This document shows positions 26,077 through 38,000 of a stretch of 64,000 nt of DNA, in pieces. Every line of letters starts with the position of its first letter. Position 1 is the stretch's first letter. The translations under genes and the position numbers were made by a program. The notes beneath the pieces were generated by a model. That model was given only the letters and a program-made list of their open reading frames with translations. It was not told the DNA's origin and did no database searches. The DNA lies in the NCBI RefSeq assembly GCF_027942865.1, contig NC_134524.1, positions 7,675,536 to 7,739,535 of the forward strand, read 5' to 3'. This stretch comes from Odontesthes bonariensis. Taxonomy: Eukaryota > Chordata > Actinopteri > Atheriniformes > Atherinopsidae.

Positions 26077-29000
26077 GTGATCTGCCAACCTGCAGCTTAG
26101 AGCACAGGTTCATGTTCAGCTTGTAGAGGCGGTAGAGACCAGAGATGATCTGAGAAATCTGAAAGAAAGTAAAACAGAAGAGAAGTAAGATGTAAGTTTC
26201 AGGAAAAATTTATTTCACTGTACAATTAGTCCTGCACTAAAGTTCTGATGCTGGTCTATAAAACTCTGAATGGTCCAGGACCAGAATGCATCAGTGACCT
26301 CCTGACCCAGTATGAACCTTCCAGACCCCTCAGGTCATCTGGATCCGGTCTTCTATCAGTTCCCAGAGTCAGAACCAGACATGGAGAAGCTGCATTCAGC
26401 TTCTATGCTCCACATGTCTGGAACAAACTCCCAGAAAGCCTCAGATCAGCTGGAACACTCAGTGTGTTTAAGTCCAGGCTGAAGACACACCTATTTTCAG
26501 CTGAATAAAGCTCCAAATCTGAAGCTTGAGTTTCAAAACTTAATCACATTTTAACTCTGTCTATTGTTATTTTTTATTTTTTTGTTTAAAATTTAAATCG
26601 TGCTTTTTATTTCTACTGTTTTAATGTCTCTGTAAAGCACTTTGAATCGCCTTGTTGTTGAATTGTGCTGTACAGATAAACTTGCCTTGCCTTGCACAGA
26701 CATGGTCAAACCTATCAGCACAGCTTAATTAGCTTAATTAGCTTCTACTCACAGTTACTCTCTTAATGAGACTTCTCTTCTCGTCTTACTGCCTGTGTGT
26801 TGGCTCATTTTCCTGTTCGAGGAGCCATGATCAGGATCAATCACTTCAGAGATGCTGAAGGCTCTGGACTTGGGGGGGGCTGTGTTGGTCTGGGACGACT
26901 GGTTTGGGAACCTCAGGGTCGAATCTCTGCTTTTTGAGCCGCCAGGATGAGAGCTTTTCCACATCCCAGCCCATGGTTGTGAGGCAGAGTGCTCTCTCTG
27001 GGTCGGGGGGGTGAGTCCCTGCCTCAGGCGGAGGAGTTTACTGGTTTACTGGTCCGTCTTTGTTCCAACCCTCACCGCTGGTCACAGATCTGGGTAGCGA
27101 CCCAAAAGAACGAGGTCACAGATACAAGCGGCTGAAATGAGTCTCTTTTGGAGGGTGGCTGGACTCGACCATCCACAGCGAGCTTGGACTAGTACAGCTG
27201 CTCCTCAGTCTTGAAAGGAGTCAGCTGAGGTGGTAAGGATTCCTCCTAGTGAAGGTTTTCTGGCCCCAGGCAGACCCAGAACACACTGGAGGGATGATAT
27301 GTCCCTTCTGGCCTGGGAACGCCCCCCCGGGAGGAGCTGGAGAGTGCCGCTGAGGAGAGGGATCTCTGCATTTCCCTCCTGGATCTGTTGCCTCCGAGAC
27401 CCGATAATGAACGGGTGGATGGATAATTATTTTATTCCACTGAGCTCTCAAGAGATTCGAGCCAAACTGCGTCAGACGGAGCAAAGCAGCCCCGATACAT
27501 ACCAGACATCATTCAAACTATCCCGTTAAAACTGGGGACATCCTCATGTGGACTTCAAACTACAACACGTTTAGTTGAGAAACATTACCTGTTGTGGCCA
27601 TTTATGTTTGTAAATCATAAGTTCTATCAATTTAGTTTTCTTTGGGCGGTTAGAATATACTTTAGTTAGTTTGGAATCAAAATCTATCATTCATTTTTAT
27701 ATTTGAAATTGTTTAGATTATTTTGGTAACTTTTATACCCTCCCGTTAATTAGACAGATTAAGAACACACCGGTGAAGACGGGAGGTGGTGGTTAAATGA
27801 TTTTTTGACCACTTTTTGAGCTTGTAAAATCAGAATAAGTTTCGTTTTTCATCTAAGTTGTAGGAGATTTTTAGTTATTGTTTTGTTCATATTTTTTTGG
27901 GAAATAAACTACATATATATTTTTAAACAATCAAGTCTGAAGTGCGTGCAAGAATCAAACCACCTGCTGCCACCCACGGCCTTTGTTACAGTTTGGAAAC
28001 TTAAAAGGCAGCGACATTACCAATGCATCCCTGTCAGGCCCAGGAGTTTATCATGCAGGCAGCTCAGGTGGACTAACCTTCTGGGCACCTGGAGCAGGAG
28101 CTGCACTCGGTCTTTTGCAGTGTTTGTGAAGAAGGTCGCTGTAGCAGGAAGAGGGATCTGAGGGATCCAGCAGCCACCCCGACACCTGCGGGTCCTGGAT
28201 CTGAGCGCCCGCCACTGGAGAGAGTGCAAAGCTCTTTACGACAGTGAACAACTAACAATAAGAAGGATTCTGGGACTGAGTAGTGAGACGATTGGTTTGT
28301 CTGTAGAGCTCTGAATGTGCGTCTGTGGAAGTGTCCCCTATAAAAACTCCATCTACTTTAATCAACAAACACCAGACAGCGAGATCTCTCAACCGTCTGC
28401 CTGATATTGTGAGAGACCCTCTGCAGCGGCTCTGAACCAGCCAAGATGCAATAGATGGCCTCCATGGGTCAGACCTGTCCTTGAATACATCCCACATGTG
28501 CTTGATTTAGTTTTAGAGTTATTCGGTCACACACACAGCAGCCCACAGCACAGTTAGTGTACGTCACGAGTCTTTATTCAAGCTGTGGTCAAACACGAAG
28601 AAGTCGTAGTTAACAGATTAATCACGATTAATCGCATTTGTACGCAAAATCCATAAATGAATCCAAAAGTAGTGTATAGCTTTTAGCATTTAGTTTATTT
28701 TAAATGTGCTGCCATATGAATGAAAGTGCCATAACATTTGTTGTGCAAACACACTTTTAACATCAGCATCTTTCTGTAGTTTTTATGTAGAAGCCTCGCT
28801 CCACTGTCTGTTTCCTTGAATGACTTGCTGCTATCAGTTGTGTGTTTTGCCTTTAAGTGATATTTTAGACTGGAACTACTACGCTGAGAAGACAATTCAA
28901 CTTGGCAGTGTTTACAGATGACTTTGGTTCTGTCGACTCCGCCGTCTGGAAGAACTTTAAAATGAAAATGGCCGAGTAAAAGTTCCGTACCCTTCTCCAT

Positions 29001-32000
29001 GTTTGGTGGATCCGCCGATTACTTTCTTTTCCGGTTCCACAGCAGACAGCAACAGACTTTTACAAAATAAAAGCCTGTGAGCAACAGACTTTTACAAAAT
29101 AAAAGCCTGTGAGCAACAGACTTTTACAAAATAAAAGCCTGTGAGCAACAGACTTTTACAAAATAAAAGCCTGTGAGCAACAGACTTTTACAAAGTAAAA
29201 GCCTTTGAGCAACAGACTTTTACAAAATAAAAGCCTTTGAGCAACAGACTTTTACAAAATAAAAGCCTGTGAGCAACAGACTTTTACAAAATAAAAGCCT
29301 GTGAGCAACAGCCTTGTACAATAAGAAAATAAATAATAAAACAGGGGTGGTTTGTGGCGTAGTGGGTTGAGCAGGCACCCCATGTACAAGAGGCTACAGT
29401 CCTCACTGCAGCTGGCCCCGGTTCGAGTCCTGTATCGGACAGCCCTGTGCTGCGTGTTGTTCCTCTGCTTCCTGTCTCTCTGAACTTTTCTATCCATTAA
29501 AGGTACAAAAGCCCCCAAAAATATATATATTTTTTTAAATAAAAAAAAATTTAAAAAATAAAACCTGCGTTAATGTGCGATAAAATATTTATAAAATATT
29601 TATTGTCGTTAAATAATTAACGAGTTAACGCGATAATAACGAGTTAACTCGCCCAGCCCTAAAAAAAAAAAACATACAAAAAAGCCAGAATATTGGGCTA
29701 ATAAATAACACAGACCAAAAAAGATGAACTGGCTCTGAATTAATTGATCGAACACAAGTTTGGAAGGAAGCAAAGGTCACATGACTGTACAAATATGAAA
29801 TATAAAGAGTGAATATAAGCTGACTGAGGTGGGTCAACGGCAGGGAATAAGAAAACCTCCGTTATTCTCACATCTTATGGTTGCTGTTGGTTTTTTTTGG
29901 CTGAATTATAGGACAACGCCCAATGTGGTCGAGCGTGACTCAAATCTTTGGTAAATGCAGATGCATCCGATGGGTTTAGTTATTGCTGCACGATGTTTCT
30001 TTCTGTTCTGAGAGCACAGCTTGCACACATTTTATTTAAGTTTTCTATATATTCTTGTCAGCTTATAACAAACTTAATAGAACTTGTGCTTTTTGTCCCT
30101 CCCGCATAGTCAGAATTCAATGTAATAAGAAAAGGCTGATGGTCCAGTACCAGAAAACTGTAAATTGGACCAGTTGAATTGGCCAGTTGTGAACCTGTTT
30201 GGGCTTTCATTACTAACTTGGTTTAAGAAATAATATCAGAGGAAAACTAAGGAACTGGAAGCAGATGCAGATAAATGTGTGTTTCTTTATGAAAGGGAAG
30301 ATGCATCTATCGACAGGCCTTGCCTTGTTTCCAGCTGAGATCTCGTCTGTAAAGCTGCAGAGCAGAACGAAGGAAGTCCTTGGCTTTGTAGCAAACCACC
30401 AGTTGAGATGTTGATAGTATCTGCAGGAGAATATCTCTGTGGGACACAAACAGAAACATCCACCCTTTAAAGTGCTCCTGTCTCAGTGTGATAGACCTGA
30501 CAAATCTCCCTCGTCTCGTATGAACTCCCACGCTAAACGGACCTTGTGAAGAGCTCCTGGGCGTGGTGCGTTTGCTGCTGCGCCCATGGAGGTGTGTGCT
30601 CCAGTTTTAAGTAGATCAGACTGTCACTTGGCCCGAGCGAGTCCTCAGGAGTGCTGCAGTGAACATCGCTCTTCATCAGCACAAGGAGGCCACACACGGG
30701 TGGCGTGAGCTTCTGTATCAGCGATCAGAGTAAAGAGTAAATGGGTCACATGTAAATCAGGCAGCAGGCCACCATAGTCCACAGTTTGAATCGTTACTGA
30801 GACGTGTGAAAGCCGAGCTCGGGCCTTTTTTCCCTTAGATGTAAATATTAAGACATCTGATATGGTGTAAAACTTTAGTTTTGGATGAATACGTACCAAT
30901 ACGTCTGAATACAATAATACAGGAAGTGATTCTTCTGTTTTCTTAACATTGTTTGACAGGCCGAGCACTCGTTAGCTCAAACCAATCAGAAGCGAGCACA
31001 CAATTGACTCAATTTCACCAGTGACAAACGACTTATGTTCATGTTTTCCGCCTGTGGCTTTTCATCTTGTCACAAGGAAATGTAGACAATTCAGACTTTT
31101 AATGTATCATTTTTATTTTATATAAATTATATTTATATTTTATATTAATATATTATATTTATATAATATATAATATAAATTTTATATTATATATTTTATA
31201 TTTTATCATTATTTTATTATTTATTTTATTTTATTTGTGTAACGAGCCCTGCCTACCTGTTCTGGGTCTAACTGAGTCGTTCCATCTCGGTAAACCATCG
31301 TTAGCACCAGCACCTTGGCCCCTCTGGCCTCCTGTAGCATCCGCGTCCTCTCCTCTGGGTTTAGCTTCCCACAATCCTTCACTCTCGCATCACATATCAG
31401 GGCTGCGGGCAGCCAGCCAGTCTGTAACTGGCCCTGCGGCTCGTTGCTTTTAACCACCTCGTTGAAACCTTCCGGCCCGTCTGTGACCGGGTCAGTCCTG
31501 CATTTTGCCCGCTTGGTCTGTGATTCTGCGTGCACTTCAAACACCGCTCCTGCTTCACAGCGGCTGATTTTAGGCGGTGACTCTTGGGCCAAAGCTGGGT
31601 GGAAAACGCCTCTACTCAACCCAAACACTGCTTCTCCTTCGGCTGCCCTCTCTTGTGGAAAACGAGGTGGCTCCCATGGAGGACGCCTGGTTTGGTAGAT
31701 TTTGGGCGGAGGGTCTGCGTGTCGGCTCTGAAACACATCATGCCTTCTCTTAAGGGGGAACTTTGGGGCCAGGAGAGGATGGCGTGACCGACTTTGGGCA
31801 GGAGGTAGGTGTTGGTTTTCCAGATTGTTGCACGGTCCTGCAGCGGCTGAGGTCGAGTCCTGTGTGTCGCAGTTTAGTCCAGCAGCAATCCTGCCCGATT
31901 TAGTCTCTCTGCTGCTTCCATTAGCGCCCTACATCACACAGCAGGTGAGCAGAGCGGTGAAAAGGGACAAAGAAAACATTAGAAAAAGCAAGAACGGACT

Positions 32001-35000
32001 GAGAATGACTCATTCTGACACATCAGAAGGAAAACAGACAGTCGCTGTTCCTGATATCATTACATCATGCAGCAAATAAGTCCACGAATGGGATGAAGAA
32101 TGCTGACCTTTGTTAGTTATTAACTCTTATAGGAGCACGCATTTGTGAAAGAGAGCTAAAAAATACAAAATTAGGTAAAGTAAACAAGCAAGCAGGGGGG
32201 GATATGCAATAAAAAATAACCAAAAAGACAAGCAGGGGGAAAAAGGAGCTGAAAGTCAGCCCTCAGCGAGGTGTCCCAGATGAAAAAGCGAGTCCAGTGA
32301 CTGTCTGACAAGCTTCCCTCAGGCTGGGACCGGGTCACAGAGGCAGACTAAACACAGTAACTCACATTATTCATTTCCTCAAAACAAATAAAAACAGTCG
32401 TGCTTTGCTTCTGTGGCTAAATTACAGTTAGAACTAAAAAAAAACTGCTTTTCCTGTATTATTAATGTAATATACTAATGAATTATATGTGCAGCACACA
32501 TACAACACATGTTACTGATCATAGCGTAGCAAGAAAAAGTCTTTTCAAGTAGTTTGAGTCATAGTTCTCCAGGATTTCTGAAGGTTTTCAGCCATTTTCA
32601 CTTCAATTTTACCCGACCAGACTGTGTTTCTTCTTTGTTAAGCCACTTTTCTCTGACCTATGAATCATTCAAGCATAAAAAAGGCTCCTAACTCAAGATT
32701 TTAACCACTGTAAAGAGTACTGTGGGGTCTTTGTGGAGGACAAAAGAAGTGGAAGTGGCCTAAAAAACACATCCAACACCAGAAATGCACGCCTTTAAGA
32801 AATAAAAATAAATATAAATGTTCACTGAAGCCTCATCAGAAATGGGCTCCATGGAAGGGTGGCTGTCAGGAAGCCGTTCTTAAGGAAGGGAAACAGGGAG
32901 AAAAGGCTGAGCTGTGCCAAAGGACACAAGAAGTGGGCTGAAAATCAGTGGCAGCAGGTCTGATGGAGGGATGAATCCTCCCCAGAGCCCGGAGCTCAAC
33001 ATTACTGAAGCAGTGTGGGATCATGTTGGCAGAGAACGGAACAAAAGGCAGCCCACATCCAAAGAAGAGCTTTGGGATGTCCTTCAAGAAGCCTGGAGAA
33101 CTATTCCTGAAGACTCCTTAAAGAAAGGACAGAAACCTCCTCTCAGATGGTTCAGGCTGTGTTGGAGAAGACCAAATATTCACTTTTAAGCATGATGCAA
33201 ATTCTGTTTTTGCCTCTTTTTTTTTTGCTCGTTATAAATGGCTGCCCCTATTTCCTGTTTTTCTGGTAAAATATAAAGAAATGAGGGGCATTTCAAGCCT
33301 TCTGCTCAGCACTCTGAAAGCACTGAGGTAAAACGTCATTTCCACATCTAAAAGCATCTCCCATCTTTCATTCAAAAACATGATAAAATGATAAGATAAG
33401 AGTGCGTTTATGTGCATTACTCTTTGGGGCTGTCATTAGCGGATAGGAATCCCATGATTCAGCTCCCTGAGGAGCGTCCTCCTCGTCTCCCTGTAAACAC
33501 AACCCGTTTTCCTGCTGACAAAGTCATGAACCTCCCCAGGGTGCCGTGTTACAGGATATAGATAGAAAACCAAGGCGGGCCGTGGCCCGTAGCCCGGCCC
33601 GGCCCGGCGCTGCGCATAGCAAAGTGTGAGAAATAAGGATGGAGAGAGAATATGCTGCTGATTGCAGCAGTTCAGTTAAATCCTGCACCTCTTTCTCTCC
33701 TCCTCCACCCTCCCGATCCTCCCTTTCATTTCTCATCCTCCATCCTTTCCCCCCCTCCTGTTCTACGCATCAAAGATTGCTGTACAAGAACTTTTGTTTT
33801 CTTTCTATGTTACGGCTCAGCAGAGACCCGCCGCCTCATTCCTCCCCGTTTCACACAAGCAAGACTAATTTGCAAGTATGTAGACACTGAGACCTAATCC
33901 CTCAGCTGAGAGCAGCTATTTAAGTTTCAGCACTTTTTTTTGCTCGGCTCCCATGACGGTACAAAGCGTCTCCAGAAAAGTGGGATTACAGGGAAACGGA
34001 TAGAAAAACAGGGTTAAATAAAGACACGTCGCAGTTGTATCAGATGTCATGGCAGATCTGACACATTGTCATAAACTATCTGGGTCTGCCAGCTAACGTC
34101 CTTGGAGTTACTTTACAACCTTGCGCAATGATTGCATTATTCGATGTACCAAATGAGGACATAAGCTTGACTAAGAAGCAACTCAACATCACAGCATTAA
34201 AGGGATAGTTCGCCTCTTTTGACATGAAGCTCTATGACATCCCATATTAGCAACATCATTTATGAACATTTTCTTACCCCCTGCTGCGTCCTGTGAGCCG
34301 AGTTCCAGCCTCGTTTTGGTGTTGACAAAGGTAGTCCGGCTAGTTGGCTGGGGTCCCGAAAATAAAGCGTCTTGCTTCTCAAAACAATATGCGTTCAAAA
34401 GAGTAATACATTTGCATCACAAAATCGTCCCTCCAGAAAAAGTCAGACCTCACAATCGCTTGGCGCTATTTTTGCCTCCCTTCATATCAATGCGTACAGC
34501 TACCTAGCGATAGCCGCGCCTGTTACGGTGTTTGCTGCTCGGTCTACACAGTTTACACAGCCGTAGTGATACGAAGGGAGAGAGAAAATAGGGCCAAGCG
34601 ATTGTGAGGTCTGACTTTTTCTGGAGGGCCGATTTTGTGATGCAAATGTATTACTCTGTTGAACGCATATTGTTTTGAGAAGCAAAACGCTTTATTTTTT
34701 AAACCCCAGCCAACTAGCCGGACTACCTTCATCAACACCAAAACTCAGCTGGAACTCGGCTCACAGGACGCAGCAGGGGGTAAGAAAATGTTCATAAATG
34801 ATGTTGCTAATATGGGATGTCATACAGCTTCATGTCAAAAGAGGCGAACTATCCCTTTAAGTTTCTTTGCTTGCGCGAAGACGAATATTACTTCATTGGA
34901 AATCAAATATCCCACCCACTGCAGCACAATGGCTAAAAGATGTTGTGTTATTTCTACGTTTGGAGAAGATTAAATTTGCAATAAGAAGCTCGGACAGAAC

Positions 35001-38000
35001 CTCTTCTGTCATTCTTTAGTAATCTTCAAGAACTTCCAACACATTGACAGACTAAGCTAGAAGATGTCAGTAGTCTTTAGAGTCTTGTGGCTTCAGCCCG
35101 CACTACTTGGCCCGGCATGCAGAGCTCTGTAGTCATGCTATCCCTCATTGAAATCCTATTCATTTATTTTTGTTTTAATTTTATTCAGGTATCTATTAAC
35201 AGTTACCTGTTACTAAATCCTTCTTCTTCTTATTATTATTATTATTATGAGGGGTGTTCTGTGTGTTTAAAAAAGAAAAAAGAAAATAAGATAAATCTTA
35301 TGTAACCTTACCGATAAGTCATTGTCACTACTCTTGTTTCTTTTTCTCAATAAAAAAGATTTCTTTTTTTTAAATTAATATATAAATAAAGACACGTCAA
35401 TGTGACCTCGTAAGAGGAGTCAGCGAGAAAGAAGTGAACTCAGCAAGGACGCCTTTTTATGCAAAGTGTCAGAACCGATTCATCTCCAGCTCTTCTTCGT
35501 GGCCTTGTCACGTCTTGCTGACATTAGAAACTGGATCAATTAGGGCACAACAGCTCAGAATGACTTAGGGTTAGCGTCAAACAGCACCATTACTCATCTT
35601 TGCTCCACTGAGACTCACTTGCACATTGGCATGGCGCTGCTGGTTGCCAAGGAGACAGGGAGGTCTCCTCTCACACCCCTGGGACAATTCGGCCGTGAGG
35701 CGCCGCTCTCCATAAGAAGCCTCTACGAGAGGGGGAGGTAAGAGCATTTTCATCACTTTTCATGCACATGCTCAATCAATGAACCCATCCCGTCTGAGTC
35801 AGCTCGTGTGAGCGCGTGTGACAGGATCGGCTCAGCCAGCACTAGATAAATCAAGTCCAAAGTGATGTAGCAACACAACTTGAAACTTGTTGGTGTGTCC
35901 GTGGTGTGGAGTGAGTTTCTGTTGACGTGTTTCTTGGTGTCGGGTGACTCGAGAGCCGCTTTCCTGCAGCTGTAAAGTGAAGCGGGCGCAAACGCTTCAA
36001 CAGTTTCTCCTCCAACACTGCCGTGTCATCACTGCCAGTCAGCAGAAGGGAAGATGGCTGAGAAGCACCGATGGGGGACTCGATTTGAAGGGCTTCAGCG
36101 CCCCCTACAGCTGGTTGTCCTGAATCAAATCTGTTTCCACATTATTATTATTATTTTTTATTATTTTTGGGGGCTTTTTATGCCTTTATTATATAGGACA
36201 GTGTAGAGAGACAGGAAGCAGGGGGCAGAGAGAGGGGGAATAACATGCAGCAAAGGGCCGTCCGATGCGGGATTCGAACTGGGGCCAGTTGCAGCGAGGA
36301 CTATAGCCTCTTGTACATGGGGCGCCTGCTGTACCCACTATGCCACAGACCGCCCCGTTTCCACATTATTGAGTCAAAATTTAAAAGAATTACAATAGAA
36401 ACACGCTTTTTGGACCTTTTTTGTATTTCAACAGCTCTCCCGAAACCCCTAATCCTAAGAAAAACATATTTACTTATACTTATTTTGACTTAACTCAAAG
36501 TTGACGTACATTTAAACCACTGACAGGCAAAGAAAACCTGCAATCCGGGGACTCGTGGCACTTTGACACCTACCAACACATTTCTGCAGACCAAAGTATG
36601 GCAACAGCACTCCCCTAAATGAGCAGCATTCTGCAGAGGTACAGCAAAAACCTTGCAAAAATAGTTTAGGAAGGGCTAAAAAGCATAAAAACAGCCTGAG
36701 GTGTTCCCCTGACCTCTAAACTCTCCGGATACCAATCTGATTGGATCTGATAGCATCCGTAGGAAGCAAGCTGAGGCTTTTGCTAAAGTCCTGGAACAAG
36801 ACTCTTTGGCCACAGCTTGACTGGTCGGAGCTCTTTTGGAAGGATGAGGAGACTCTATATTAGGCAGGTGGGTGGTCGTAATGTTATGGCTGATCTATTT
36901 TCTGAGGCTTTGGTTAGCCAACTCTTGCCGGAACATTACCCTCGATAATAGTTTAACCACTGGGCTCTCATATCGTCTGAGGCAGCTGTTGGATGTAAGA
37001 TGGATGCTCCTCAGTCCAGCTGACAGCAGGACATCTCCACCACAGGCTGGCTTCGTCCGGCCAGCAGGGTGGATGCGAGTGGGTGGGGCTTAGAGGCCGA
37101 GGCTTAGCGGGGGAGGTGGCCGGAATGAACTTGAGGATCGACATCTTCTTTTTTTTTTAAATGTAAGGCTTGTTTAAGGAGGAAATGTTGTGTTTTTGGG
37201 GGAGTTTTACACTTGCTGGTGACTTCAAACACCCTAAAAATATGCTCGCAAGAACAGAAAAACAAGATTTTTTCCATAATATTTCACCTTTAACGTCTAA
37301 ACAAAACCATATTTAACTGAACTTAACATTAAGTTAACAGTAACACAATCCTATTTGCTATTTCTGATCAAATACTAAGTTGTTTAAGGATATCTAGTTT
37401 GGGAAACTCATGAAATTCTGTGAGAAACATTTTAATTTGTTGCACTCACACCACAAAACGCCCACCCGAGTTTTACAGACTTGTTTTCTGGGTCTTTATT
37501 CAGCATCTCCGACACATAATCCTCCGACTTTGACCTCAGAGTAACATTTAGCCATTGTTTAAGTCAGTGTTCCCTCTTAGAGGAAGTTATATCATCAACG
37601 TATGTGCAGCTGAGCCTAAAAAGGGCAACATTTGTGCACCGTATTGTCAGGTTTGTTGTTTACTGTTACTGTTAAGTTGGTGAGAGCATGCAAATACAAA
37701 AGTACTGCACAGTAGCGCTCTCTAGTGGTGATTAGTATGACTACAAATTAAATTAGGGTTAATCACAGGGGAAATATACAGATGCTCATGCTATCAAGCA
37801 TAAAAGTATTAAAAATTGAAATATTCTATTTAAAATGAGCAAACTTTGGAAATTCAAATTAAATGAGATTATTTACTCACCAGCAGGTTTACTCTCCTCT
37901 TCACAGCCAAAAGGTGGCACCACCAGCACCTGCTGCACCTTGGCCTCACGCCGTCTCGTCTCCATCTTGTGTTCAGTTTCAACCTCTGTCCTAAGGCCAC

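Larger units (their letters stand above)
28600..29662 (-). mobile_element. hAT-type element remnant with BED zinc finger
   Basis: The end at 29660 reads AGGGCTGGGCGAGTTAACTC on the minus strand, a hAT-type terminus with the usual TTAACGCG-rich subterminal sequence. The other end near 28600 has AATCACGATTAATCGC. Minus-strand 29000-28695 encodes MEKGTELLLGHFHFKVLP and a BED finger (VICKHCQVELSSQ then LKYHLKAKH), the N-terminus of a hAT transposase. The catalytic domain is absent. A 32-bp tandem array and a SINE sit between the finger and the 29660 end. Confidence 0.7.

Noticed and set aside
29050-29334. Regular 32-bp direct repeats resembling a CRISPR array
   Set aside because: Units are directly head to tail with no spacers, in a vertebrate genome, inside a hAT remnant.
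29354-29430. Possible functional tRNA gene
   Set aside because: A- and B-boxes are present but the acceptor stem does not pair and a SINE body and tail follow; a second copy exists at 36155-36357.
31315-31698. 127-codon plus-strand open frame
   Set aside because: Antisense of poln exon 5, whose minus-strand frame is supported by splice phase and family similarity.
34189-34973. Open frames beginning MNAYCFEKQ, also at 7802-8014 and 59516-60210
   Set aside because: They recur in every long copy of the TTAA palindromic element, on both strands, because the element is self-complementary.
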